Shown here: one piece after another, positions 40,833 to 48,119 of the stretch
Position numbering within the stretch: position 1 is the first letter of the stretch
How the letters are laid out: each line of letters starts with the position of its first letter
Translations under genes and position numbers: made by a program
NCBI GenBank assembly: GCA_040901445.1
Contig: JBBDYQ010000004.1
Location: 1 to 64,000, forward strand
Origin: Thermoleophilaceae bacterium
GTDB taxonomy: Bacteria > Actinomycetota > Thermoleophilia > Solirubrobacterales > Thermoleophilaceae
Length of the DNA stretch: 64,000 nt
Reading direction: 5' to 3'
Notes under the pieces: generated by a model
The model's input: the letters and a program-made list of their open reading frames with translations, nothing else
Told to the model about the DNA's origin: nothing
Databases searched by the model: none

Positions 40833-41864
40833 GTGCACCGGCGCCGCATCATCGTCGTACTGTCCGCCTTCGCCACTCTCCTCGTGGCGGCGCTCGCCGG
40901 CGTGGTGGCGCTCACGTCGGGCTCCTCCAGCGACGAGATCGTGGTCTACACGGCCCGCCTCCACTACGGGGAGGAGGAGGCGTTCCGCCGCTTCGCCGAG
41001 CGCAGCGGCAACGACGTCAGGCTCTTCGGCGGCGACGGGCCCGCGCTCAACGAGCGCCTGTCAGCCGAGGGCGCGGATACCGAGGCCGACGTCCTCATCA
41101 CGGTCGACGGGGCCAACCTCCAGCAGGCCGTGCGGGAGGATCTGCTCCAGCCGGTGGAGTCGGGCGTTCTCCGCGACAGCATCCCCGAGCGCCTGCGCGA
41201 TCCGCAGAACCGCTGGTTCGCCGTCACCACGCGCGCCCGCACGATCATGCGCAGCAGCGAGCGCGTGCCGGAGTCCGAGGCGCCGCAGACCTACGAGGAG
41301 CTCGGTGACGCGCGCTGGCGCGGGCGTGTGTGCCTGCGCACGAGCGACAGCGTCTACAACTCGTCATTCGTGGCCGACCGCCTCGCCAAGGACGGCCCCG
41401 AGGCCACCGAGCGCATGCTGCGCTCGTGGATGGAGAACGACCCGACCATTCTCGGCTCCGACGTGGACGTGCTCGAGGCGATCGCCGAGGGCGAGTGCGA
41501 CATCGGCTTCACCAACCACTACTACCTCGGCCGCATCCTCGCCGACGACGCGGATTTCCCGGTGGCGCCCGTGTGGGCCGACCAGGCCGGCCGCGGCACG
41601 CACGTGAACTTCTCGGGCTTCGGGATCGTCAAGCACGCCGACAACGTGGGCGGCGCCCGTGAGCTCGTGGAGTACCTCGCCAGCCCGGAGGCGCAGTCGC
41701 TGTTCGCCGACACCAACAGCGAGTTCCCCGCCAATCCCGAGGCCGAGCTGCCGGCGCACATCGCCGATTGGGCCGGCTTCGAGGTGGACCCGATCGACGT
41801 CGAGGCCGACGCCGGGGCTCAGGCGGACGCGGTGGAGCTCATGAACGACGTGGGGTGGGAGTAG
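40833..41864 (+). CDS. fbpA: Ferric iron ABC transporter substrate-binding protein (FutA/FbpA-like)
   Basis: A 343-residue exported binding protein. Residues 1-32 form a signal peptide or anchor (RRRIIVVLSAFATLLVAALA). The mature part starts EIVVYTARLHYGEEEAF, typical of FbpA/FutA. The paired iron-binding tyrosines are in FTNHYYLGR; DVLITVDGANLQQAVREDLL and HVNFSGFGIVKHA are family blocks. The GTG at 40833 follows the -10 box directly. Its stop overlaps the permease start by 10 bases. With the ATPase at 28334 it would form a complete importer. Confidence 0.9.
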   Translation: MHRRRIIVVLSAFATLLVAALAGVVALTSGSSSDEIVVYTARLHYGEEEAFRRFAERSGNDVRLFGGDGPALNERLSAEGADTEADVLITVDGANLQQAVREDLLQPVESGVLRDSIPERLRDPQNRWFAVTTRARTIMRSSERVPESEAPQTYEELGDARWRGRVCLRTSDSVYNSSFVADRLAKDGPEATERMLRSWMENDPTILGSDVDVLEAIAEGECDIGFTNHYYLGRILADDADFPVAPVWADQAGRGTHVNFSGFGIVKHADNVGGARELVEYLASPEAQSLFADTNSEFPANPEAELPAHIADWAGFEVDPIDVEADAGAQADAVELMNDVGWE

Positions 41865-43489
41865 CGTCCGGAGCCCCGGCGGCGGCGCCTCCCGCGCGCC
41901 GCCGTCTCCCCCGGTTCGACGGCTGGGCCGCCGCGGGGATGGTCGTGGCGCTGCTCGTGGCGGCGCCACTGCTGGTCCTGCCGGGCGCGTTCCTCGATCC
42001 GCGCGTGGACGTCTGGTGGGGCGTGACGGGCGGCATTCTCCCCGAGGTCCTGCTGAACACCGCGCTGGTGGGCGGCGGGGTGGGGGCGGGCACCTTCGTG
42101 CTGGGCACCTCGCTGGCGTTGCTGGTGTCCTTCTATGAATTCCCCGGCCGGCGCGTGCTCGACTGGGCGCTGATCCTGCCGCTGGCCCTTCCCGCGTACG
42201 TCATGACCTTCGTGTACCTCGGGCAGGCCGGATTCGACCTCCCGCTGCGCACCACCGGCGGGGCGGTCGCGATCCTCACGCTCGCGCTCTACCCCTACGT
42301 CTACCTGCTGGCGCGGGCGGCGTTCCGCGGCCAGTCGGGGAACGTGATCGAGGCTGCCCGCAGCCTGGGCGCCGGCCGTCTGAGCGCGATCGTGCGGGTG
42401 GCCCTGCCGATGGCACGACCGGCGCTGGCGGCGGGCACGCTCCTGGCCGTGATGGAGGCCCTGGCCGACTTCGGCTCGGTGCAGCTGCTCGGCGTGAAGA
42501 CCTTCACCGTGGCCATCTACCAGGTGTGGTTCGGCGCCTTCGACCGCCTGGCCGCCACCCAGCTCGCCACCCTGCTCATGGGGCTCACGCTCGCCCTGTT
42601 CGCGCTGGAGCGCCTGGCCCGCGGGCGCTCGCGCTTCGAGCAGCAGGCGGGCCGCGCGGCCGGGGTCGCGCGTGTGAGGCTGCACGGGCCGCGCGCGTGG
42701 CTGGCCGCGGCGTTCCCCACGGCCGTACTGGCGGTCGCCTTCGTCGACCCCGTCGCGCAGCTGGTGGTCTGGTCCTTCTCCTCGCTCGACGAGCCGCTCG
42801 TGCGCTCGGGCTTCGGCACCTGGGCGCGCAACAGCATCGTGCTGGCGGTTGTGGCGGCGCTGGTCGCGGTGCCGGTGGCGATGACGCTCGTATACGGGCT
42901 GAGGGTGGCGCCGTCGCGGGTGGGCCGTGCCGCCACGCGGGTGGCGTCGGTGGGCTACGGCGTGCCGGGCTCGGTTGTGGCCGTGGCCGCGCTGGTGTCC
43001 CTCGCGTGGGTGGACCACCGGCTGCAGGACGCCGGCGCCCTCGTCGGCATCTCGCTGGGCCTGCTGCTCACCGGCACGGCGCTCGGGCTTGTGTTCGCCT
43101 ACGTCGTGCGCTTCCTCGCCCTGGCCTTCCAGAGCCTCGAGTCCCAGATGGCCCGCCTTTCCCCCAACCTCGACGCCGCGGCCCGCAGCCTCGGCGCCGA
43201 CCGCCTCGAGGTCATGTGGCGCGTGCACATGCCGCTGATGCGCGTGGGTCTGCTGGTGGCCGGGCTGCTCGTGTTCGTGGAGACGATGAAGGAGCTGCCC
43301 GCCACCGTGCTGCTGCGTCCGTTCGGCGGCGACACGCTGGCGGTGGCCGTGTGGCAGTCCACCACCGAGTCGCTGTGGGAGGCCGCCGCGCTGCCCGCGC
43401 TCGCGATCGTGGCGGTGGGGCTGCTGCCGGTGGTCCTGCTGATGCGGGTGCTCGACCGCACGGGCAGGCGCGACCTCGTCGGGGGCTAG
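41855..43489 (+). CDS. fbpB: Ferric iron ABC transporter permease (double-domain FbpB/SfuB-like)
   Basis: A permease of about 544 residues with two fused six-helix halves. Each half has an EAA-type loop: EAARSLGAGRLSAIVRVALP in the first and AAARSLGADRLEVMWRVHMP in the second. This two-in-one architecture and about 540 residues are normal for ferric importers. The GTG at 41855 overlaps the binding-protein stop region by 10 bases; the frame is open upstream but inside that gene. VETMKELPATVLLRPFGGDT near the C-terminus is a strong iron-permease signature. No ATPase gene follows. Confidence 0.9.
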   Translation: MGVASGAPAAAPPARRRLPRFDGWAAAGMVVALLVAAPLLVLPGAFLDPRVDVWWGVTGGILPEVLLNTALVGGGVGAGTFVLGTSLALLVSFYEFPGRRVLDWALILPLALPAYVMTFVYLGQAGFDLPLRTTGGAVAILTLALYPYVYLLARAAFRGQSGNVIEAARSLGAGRLSAIVRVALPMARPALAAGTLLAVMEALADFGSVQLLGVKTFTVAIYQVWFGAFDRLAATQLATLLMGLTLALFALERLARGRSRFEQQAGRAAGVARVRLHGPRAWLAAAFPTAVLAVAFVDPVAQLVVWSFSSLDEPLVRSGFGTWARNSIVLAVVAALVAVPVAMTLVYGLRVAPSRVGRAATRVASVGYGVPGSVVAVAALVSLAWVDHRLQDAGALVGISLGLLLTGTALGLVFAYVVRFLALAFQSLESQMARLSPNLDAAARSLGADRLEVMWRVHMPLMRVGLLVAGLLVFVETMKELPATVLLRPFGGDTLAVAVWQSTTESLWEAAALPALAIVAVGLLPVVLLMRVLDRTGRRDLVGG

Positions 43490-43493
43490 CAAC

Positions 43494-43512
43494 GCCGGGA
43501 ATCCTGCCCGGC
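43494..43512 (+). terminator. Hairpin after iron permease gene
   Basis: GCCGGG pairs with CCCGGC around a 7-base loop, starting 5 bases after the permease stop. There is no T-tract, so strength is uncertain. Confidence 0.45.
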
Positions 43513-43550
43513 GACCTGATGCTGTCTCGGCGTCCTGCCTGCGGTGACCG

Positions 43551-43567
43551 GGGCCGCTTCGCGGCCC
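43551..43567 (-). terminator. Hairpin at the 3' end of the LPXTG-type gene
   Basis: GGGCCGC-TTC-GCGGCCC lies at the stop codon of the leftward gene at 43567-44034. It may end that transcript. Confidence 0.4.
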
Positions 43568-44034
43568 TACCGGGGCTCTTCGTCCACGGCCTTGCGCAGC
43601 GCCACGCCCGTGGCCAGGGTGGCCGCGCCGATCGCCGCGGTGGCCGCCGTGTCGAGGCCGGTGAACGGCAGGGCGTCGCCACCGGCCACGCCGCCTGCCG
43701 CCGTGGCGCCCGCCACGCCGGACTCGTCGCCGGCCTCGCCGCCTTCGGCCGTGACGCCCTGCACGGCACCCTCGCCGCCTTCGGCCGGCCCTGCGGCCTC
43801 GGTGCCCAGCACGGCGCCCTCGCCGCCCGCTGAGCTGCGCACCTCGATGCCGCCCACCCCGCCGCCACCGCCGGGCGAAGCGGGCGCGGTTGCGAGCAGC
43901 GCGCCGCCGCCCGCCACTCCGAGCTGTCGCATGAGCATCGGCGCAGCGTCACCGGTGAGCTGCGTGAGCGTGCCGTAATCCTCGATGTGCGGCTCTTCGT
44001 ACCGACGAGCCGCGCCCCCTGCCCTGTCTTCCAT
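43567..44034 (-). CDS. Lasso-RiPP-leader-like protein with C-terminal LPXTG sorting signal
   Basis: A 155-residue protein. Residues 12-27 read YEEPHIEDYGTLTQLT and fit the lasso-peptide leader pattern (Tyr, Pro three residues on, then Gly and Thr) recognised by RRE/B1 proteins. The middle (40-118) is low-complexity Gly/Ala/Glu. The end carries LPFTG (122-126), a 20-residue hydrophobic helix and RK, a sortase-type signal, followed by an acidic tail. There is no N-terminal signal peptide, which a sortase substrate would need. No lasso B, C or E genes and no sortase lie nearby. AGGAGG sits in the loop of a small hairpin just before the ATG at 44034. Function unknown; it may be a modified surface peptide or only a leader look-alike. 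Confidence 0.65.
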   Translation of the reverse strand: MEDRAGGAARRYEEPHIEDYGTLTQLTGDAAPMLMRQLGVAGGGALLATAPASPGGGGGVGGIEVRSSAGGEGAVLGTEAAGPAEGGEGAVQGVTAEGGEAGDESGVAGATAAGGVAGGDALPFTGLDTAATAAIGAATLATGVALRKAVDEEPR

Positions 44035-44035
44035 G

Positions 44036-44053
44036 TGCGACCTCCTGATCGCA
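44036..44053 (-). promoter_or_regulatory. Ribosome-binding site in hairpin loop
   Basis: On the minus strand, TGCGA-TCAGGAGG-TCGCA places the Shine-Dalgarno AGGAGG in an 8-base loop closed by 5 bp, ending just before the ATG at 44034. Loop display may favour translation or allow control by a binding protein. Confidence 0.4.
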
Positions 44054-44118
44054 CCCCGCAGACTACCCCCTCGGCCCGTCCTCAAACCAGGGGAAGCCGT
44101 ACTACACTTTCTGAAGCG

Positions 44119-45096
44119 ATGCTCGAGCCCCGCCTCGACAACCGGCCCTGCGGGGGGCGCTACGGCGACATCGTGCAGGCGATCGGCAACACGCCGCTCG
44201 TCGAGCTCAAGCGGCTGTCGCCCAAGCCCGGGGTGCGAGTCTGGGTCAAGCTCGAGAGCCACAATCCCACGGGCTCGGTCAAGGACCGCGTTGCCCGCGC
44301 GATGATCGAGGAGGCCGAGGCCGCCGGCGCCATCCGCCCGGGTCAGACCATCCTCGAGCCCACGTCGGGCAACACCGGCATCTCACTGGCCATGATCTGC
44401 GCCCGCAAGGGCTACCCGCTCGAGGTCGTGATGCCGGACAACGTCACGGAGGAGCGCACCCAGCTCCTGACCATGTACGGCGCGAAGATCACGAACTCGC
44501 CCGGCGAGCAGGGCTCCAACGGCGCCGTGGCCAAGGCGCTGGAGATGGCCGAGGCGGACGCCCGCTACTACATGCCGTACCAGTACGGGAACGAGGCCAA
44601 CCCGCGCGCCCACTACGACGGCACGGCGGTCGAGATCCTCGAGGAGCTCGACGAGGTGTCCGCGTTCGTGGCGGGGCTCGGCACCGGCGGCACGCTCATG
44701 GGCAACGGCCGCCGCTTCAAGGAGGAGAACGACGACACGCTGATCGTCGCCGCCGAGCCGCTCCAGGGCGAGCTCGTGCAGGGCCTGCGCTCGCTCGACG
44801 ACGGCTTCATCCCCCCGATCATCGACCTCACCCTCCTGGACCGGAAGATCTTCGTGTCCAACCGCGACGCGGTGGTGTGGACCAAGAAGCTGCTCGCGGA
44901 GGAGGGGCTCTTCGCCGGCGTCTCCACCGGCGCCGTGGCCGCCATCGCCGTGCGCGTGGCGAGGAATCTCGACGAGGGCAACGTCGTCTTCGTGGCCCCC
45001 GACGGCGGCTGGAAGTACCTGAGCTCCGGCGTCTACTCGAAGACGATCGAGGAGCTCGAGGCGGACGGCACCCTGGAGTCCGCCGCCTTCTGGTAG
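44119..45096 (+). CDS. cysM: CysO-dependent O-phosphoserine sulfhydrylase
   Basis: A 325-residue PLP enzyme of the cysteine synthase family, close in length to mycobacterial CysM (323). PLP lysine Lys55 is in NPTGSVKDRVA; phosphate-binding TSGNTGIS and GTGGTLMG are present. The block QGLRSLDDGFIPP carries the Arg used for O-phosphoserine recognition in CysM rather than CysK. The C-terminal extension reaching the active site (YLSSGVYSKTIEELE) is also CysM-like. The ATG at 44119 lies 10 bases after TACACT (44103-44108). It is divergent from the LPXTG-type gene and separated from CysO by the iron importer. Confidence 0.93.
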   Translation: MLEPRLDNRPCGGRYGDIVQAIGNTPLVELKRLSPKPGVRVWVKLESHNPTGSVKDRVARAMIEEAEAAGAIRPGQTILEPTSGNTGISLAMICARKGYPLEVVMPDNVTEERTQLLTMYGAKITNSPGEQGSNGAVAKALEMAEADARYYMPYQYGNEANPRAHYDGTAVEILEELDEVSAFVAGLGTGGTLMGNGRRFKEENDDTLIVAAEPLQGELVQGLRSLDDGFIPPIIDLTLLDRKIFVSNRDAVVWTKKLLAEEGLFAGVSTGAVAAIAVRVARNLDEGNVVFVAPDGGWKYLSSGVYSKTIEELEADGTLESAAFW

Positions 45097-45205
45097 CGCG
45101 GCCGTCGGTGAGCACAGCCCCACGAGCGCTTCCGGCAGCGAGCCAGGGGGCGAGCTCTGCATGCCGGCGGGCTTTCGGCTGTGGGCATGGGGATCTCTCA
45201 CACCA

Positions 45206-45225
45206 TATGCTACGCTGCGGTAGCA
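45206..45225. promoter_or_regulatory. Toxin-antitoxin operator over a -10 box
   Basis: TGCTAC-GCTGCG-GTAGCA (45208-45225) is a 6-bp inverted repeat overlapping a -10-like TATGCT (45206-45211). It lies 25 bases upstream of the toxin GTG start. This arrangement suits autorepression by the antitoxin. Confidence 0.6.
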
Positions 45226-45249
45226 AATGAGCGAGGCGGTGGCATTCCC

Positions 45250-45747
45250 GTGGATGCGTCGAGCCTGATCTACCTGGCGAAGGCCGACGGGTTCGCGGAC
45301 GCCGCCGAATGCGTTGCCCGCCTCTCGGCACCGCCCGCAGTGTGGGCGGAGGTCGTTGACGCAGGGCGGCACATCGGGGCACCCGAGGTCGGCCGGATCG
45401 TGGCTGCCCACGAAGCCGGGTTCCTGGCCCGGGCGGATATGGCCGGCGGATTGGGCGCGCGCGCGGCCGCGCTCGCGGCCGAGCACAGGCTTGGCCGCGG
45501 AGAGAGCGAGGTGCTCGCCGCCGCCCTTCCGGATCAGCCCGTCGTCGTGGATGAGGCGCGGGCAACCCGCATCGCCCGCTCGCTGGGGCTCGTGCCGATC
45601 TCGACGCTGCGGCTGCCGGTGCTCGGCGTTCGCCGGGGCACGCTCGATCCAACTCGCGCGCGCGCCTTGCTCCGCAGGCTCGCCGCGGTCACGGGCGCGC
45701 GAGCCGACGCCGTGTTCGCCATCGAAGAGCAACTGAGGGAGTCATGA
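45250..45747 (+). CDS. PIN-like DUF3368-family toxin
   Basis: A 165-residue PIN-fold RNase-type toxin. The N-terminal VDASSLIYLAK carries the first catalytic Asp; further acidic residues lie in GRGESEVLAAA and VVVDEARATRIA, the usual order for DUF3368. The GTG at 45250 gives the family-typical start VDASS; in-frame starts exist at 45181 and 45187 but precede the operator and promoter. A 13-codon out-of-frame open frame (ATG 45227) overlaps the start. The last 4 bases (ATGA) overlap the antitoxin gene, so the pair is translationally coupled in toxin-antitoxin order. Confidence 0.8.
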   Translation: MDASSLIYLAKADGFADAAECVARLSAPPAVWAEVVDAGRHIGAPEVGRIVAAHEAGFLARADMAGGLGARAAALAAEHRLGRGESEVLAAALPDQPVVVDEARATRIARSLGLVPISTLRLPVLGVRRGTLDPTRARALLRRLAAVTGARADAVFAIEEQLRES

Positions 45748-46862
45748 AGACAGAGCAGGTGAACATCCGCCTCGAGCCGGCCACCCTGGCCGCCCTCGAA
45801 CACGTGGCCCGCGCGGAGTCGCTGGATCGCGGCACCGTGATCAGGCGCTTCATCGAGTCGTCCATCTACGGGTGGCAACTCGACCGTGCCATCGAGGGTT
45901 ATCGCCGCGGCGAGTTGACAGTCGGCCGCGCCGCGGAGGAGGCGGGGCTCTCGCAGTGGGAGCTGATCGACACCGTCAGGGAGCGCGGGATCGCGTACCC
46001 CCTGGAGGCGGAAGAGATCCGCGAATGGGCAGCCGCCGGCGACATGTCGAGCGGAGCGGAGACGCTGCCGGTGAGGCCACCGGCGCCCGGCGGGGTGCTT
46101 CTCGTGGGCATCAACCCTGCCCCGGCGTCGGTGGCGGCCGGCCACTACTACCAGGGCCGCCTCGGCAAGCGGCTGTGGAGGACGCTGGAGCGTTGTGGCC
46201 TGCTGGACTCGCCCGTCCCGGGCGCGGAAGACGATGCGTTCGTGCAGGCCGGCAACGGGCTGGCCGACGTGGTCCGCAGAGCCACGGCGTCGGCTGCGGA
46301 GCTGACCAGGGAGGAGCTTCAGGCGGGTGCGGCCGAGTTGCGGGAGGCCATGGCGGAGTGGCGGCCGCGTCTAGTGCTCTTCGTGTTCAAGGGCGCGGCC
46401 GTCGCCGTCCTTGGCACGAAGGCGGTCAAGCCCGGCCGCGGGCCGGAGGTGGACGGCGTCCCCTCGTTCCTGCTGGCCCCGCCCTACGAGAGTCGCGAGC
46501 GGGCGCGGGGGGTGGAAGCGGAGCTGACGGAATTCGCCGGTGGCGAAGGGGAACGGCAAGCCGGTGTCTCCGGTGGCGGGGCCGAGGAGGACCGCAGCCA
46601 GACCGTCACGCAGCGCGATCGCGACGACGGTCGCATCCGCTTCCCCGGTTCCGCCAAGCCCTTCTTCCCGCACGAGCGGGGGCAGGTCGAGGTCGTGCTG
46701 CGAGGCACTCGCCTCAGCGGCCGGTGGGATCCCCGCTTCGGCCCTGACAGGGAGCGCTCAGGGGTCCTGTGCGTCGACGGGGCCCGGCTGCGGGGGCTGG
46801 TCGGCGCGGACGAGAGGCTCCGCGTCTCGCGGGGCCTCGGCGGCGTGGTCAGGCTCGACTAG
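45744..46862 (+). CDS. UPF0175-type antitoxin fused to a Mug/uracil-DNA-glycosylase-like domain
   Basis: A 372-residue, apparently three-part protein. Residues 1-40 look like a ribbon-helix-helix (VNIRLEPATLAALEHVARAE); 42-95 match UPF0175 antitoxins (AIEGYRRGELTVGRAAEEAG, LSQWELIDTVRERGIAYPL). Residues 117-262 match mismatch-specific uracil-DNA glycosylases: VLLVGINPAPASVAAGHYY as motif 1, then NGLADVVRRATASAAELTRE, EWRPRLVLFVFKGAAVAVLG. Residues 298-372 form an unassigned small beta-type domain (VEVVLRGTRLSGRWDPRFGP). UPF0175 proteins normally stop near residue 90. There is no stop codon between parts; an internal ATG (46044) without a ribosome-binding site could yield a separate glycosylase. 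It overlaps the PIN toxin gene upstream and converges on tatA. Confidence 0.78.
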   Translation: MKTEQVNIRLEPATLAALEHVARAESLDRGTVIRRFIESSIYGWQLDRAIEGYRRGELTVGRAAEEAGLSQWELIDTVRERGIAYPLEAEEIREWAAAGDMSSGAETLPVRPPAPGGVLLVGINPAPASVAAGHYYQGRLGKRLWRTLERCGLLDSPVPGAEDDAFVQAGNGLADVVRRATASAAELTREELQAGAAELREAMAEWRPRLVLFVFKGAAVAVLGTKAVKPGRGPEVDGVPSFLLAPPYESRERARGVEAELTEFAGGEGERQAGVSGGGAEEDRSQTVTQRDRDDGRIRFPGSAKPFFPHERGQVEVVLRGTRLSGRWDPRFGPDRERSGVLCVDGARLRGLVGADERLRVSRGLGGVVRLD

Positions 46863-47062
46863 GCGTTCGCCGCGCGCTTGCGCTCGCGGTCGCGCTCTTC
46901 GTCGTCGTCCTCGTCGTCGTCGGAGGACATCGTGAGCGCGTTCTTGAACTCGCGGATGCCCCTGCCTATCGAGCGTCCAGCGTCCGGCAGGCGCTTGGGC
47001 CCGAGGACGAGCAGGGCGATGATCAGGATGACGACGAGCTCGAGTGGTCCGATGTTCGGCAT
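46859..47062 (-). CDS. tatA: Sec-independent protein translocase subunit TatA
   Basis: A 67-residue TatA. One N-terminal transmembrane helix (GPLELVVILIIALLVLGP) is followed by the hinge PKRLPD and the amphipathic helix AGRSIGRGIREFKNAL, then a highly charged tail of Asp/Glu and Arg/Lys. It forms the pore-type component of the twin-arginine translocon, exporting folded proteins. It is last in a three-gene minus-strand set after a cupredoxin lipoprotein and a Tat-signal peptide gene. It overlaps the antitoxin-glycosylase gene by 4 bases tail to tail. Confidence 0.95.
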   Translation of the reverse strand: MPNIGPLELVVILIIALLVLGPKRLPDAGRSIGRGIREFKNALTMSSDDDEDDDEERDRERKRAANA

Positions 47063-47074
47063 GGTCGTCCCAGC

Positions 47075-47428
47075 CTACTCCACGACCTCCACCGTTCCCG
47101 TCATGAAGCGGTGGAAGACGCAGAAGTACTGGTAGGTGCCGGGGGTCTCCAGGGTCACCTCGGCCTGGTCGCCCAGCCCCAGGCGGCCGGTGTCGAAGGG
47201 GGCCGGCGCGCCGCTGTCGGCCTCGGCCGTGTGCGGCGCCTCGTCGGCGTTGGTCCAGGTGATCGTTGCGCCGGCGCGCACGCGGACCGGATCGGGGTCG
47301 AACTCGAACCCGGCGATCGTCACGGCCGCGGTGGCGGGAGCGTCGCCGTCGTCACCGCCGCCGCAGCCCCCCGCGATGAGAAGGGCCGCGACGGCGGCGA
47401 CAGCCGCGATGGTGCGACTAGGACGCAC
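47075..47428 (-). CDS. Cupredoxin (plastocyanin-like) lipoprotein
   Basis: A 117-residue type 1 copper protein. Signal peptide with lipobox IAGGC (lipidated Cys22), a short Gly/Asp linker, then a cupredoxin fold. Copper ligands His66 (EAPHTAE), Cys103 and His106 (YFCVFHRFM), and Met109 are all present. It should carry electrons on the outer face of the membrane. The GTG start at 47428 overlaps the upstream Tat-peptide gene by 11 bases, and tatA follows after 12 bp. Confidence 0.88.
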   Translation of the reverse strand: MRPSRTIAAVAAVAALLIAGGCGGGDDGDAPATAAVTIAGFEFDPDPVRVRAGATITWTNADEAPHTAEADSGAPAPFDTGRLGLGDQAEVTLETPGTYQYFCVFHRFMTGTVEVVE

Positions 47429-47645
47429 CTGTCACGAACGCGTCGGGCGAGGGTTTGAGGATGGCGACGTCGCCCTCGCCACCGCCCGTGTCCGTCGTGC
47501 CGGAGCCGGCCGCGTCGTCCTCGTCGTCGTCCCCGCCCGCTGCGAGGAAGACGGCCGAGCCGCCGACCGTTGTGACCCCGGCGAGGCGGAAGAAGTCCCT
47601 GCGGCTGCGCGCGTCGCGTAGCCACAGGTGGTCAGAAGCAGGCAT
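47418..47645 (-). CDS. Short twin-arginine signal protein (possible truncated ferritin-like protein)
   Basis: A 75-residue protein that is almost entirely a Tat signal peptide and linker. SRRDFFRLAG at 14-23 fits the twin-arginine motif, followed by a hydrophobic stretch VGGSAVFLAAGG and an Asp/Gly-rich linker. In related actinobacterial proteins the same start leads into a ferritin-like domain and has AACG at the lipobox; here the cysteine position is Gly37 (LAAGGD) and the protein ends 15 residues after the linker. It could be a remnant or a genuine microprotein. It leads an operon containing tatA, its own likely exporter. The ATG at 47645 was chosen because the Tat motif follows closely. 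Confidence 0.6.
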   Translation of the reverse strand: MPASDHLWLRDARSRRDFFRLAGVTTVGGSAVFLAAGGDDDEDDAAGSGTTDTGGGEGDVAILKPSPDAFVTGAS

Positions 47646-47732
47646 CTCTCGACCGTCCCCCTTGGTTTGCCGACTCACTGTGGCGGTCTTTCGCAGGGGC
47701 GGACCCCCCGGATCATTAGCCTTCGCGCCAAC

Positions 47733-48119
47733 ATGCGGATGACACGATCGCAGTGGGACGCGCTGGTGGAGCACGCGCGCGAGGAGGCGCCCAACGAGTG
47801 CTGCGGCTGGCTGCGCGCCGGCGACGGCGTCGTCGAGGAGGTCATCCGGGCGGCCAACGAGCGCAGCTCGCCGTACGGCTACACCCTCGACGCCGCCACG
47901 CTGTTCGCCACCTACCAGGCGGAGGAGGCCGGCGCCGAGATCGGGATCTACCATTCGCACCCGCGCAGCCCGGCCGAGCCGTCGCAGACCGACATCAACC
48001 TGGCCAACTACCCGCACTGGACCTACCTCATCGTCTCGCTCCAGGACGAGCCGGTGGTGCGCGCCTGGCGCATCGACGACGGGCGCGTCGAGGAAGAGGA
48101 GATTGTCCTCGACGGCTGA
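47733..48119 (+). CDS. mec: JAMM/Mec family metallopeptidase (CysO-cysteine peptidase)
   Basis: A 128-residue Mpr1/Pad1 (JAB1/MPN) zinc peptidase. The complete JAMM set is visible: Glu22 in NECCGW, His74 and His76 in YHSHPRSP, Ser84 and Asp87 in PSQTD. In the CysO pathway Mec releases cysteine from the CysO-cysteine adduct. Here it may also trim the extra Ser at the end of CysO. The ATG at 47733 matches the usual length; the frame is open further upstream without coding character. It is divergent from the Tat operon and overlaps the next gene by 17 bases. Confidence 0.93.
   Translation: MRMTRSQWDALVEHAREEAPNECCGWLRAGDGVVEEVIRAANERSSPYGYTLDAATLFATYQAEEAGAEIGIYHSHPRSPAEPSQTDINLANYPHWTYLIVSLQDEPVVRAWRIDDGRVEEEEIVLDG

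Noticed and set aside
43567-44034. A complete lasso-peptide gene cluster
   Set aside because: No lasso cyclase, protease, RRE or transporter genes lie within the window around it.
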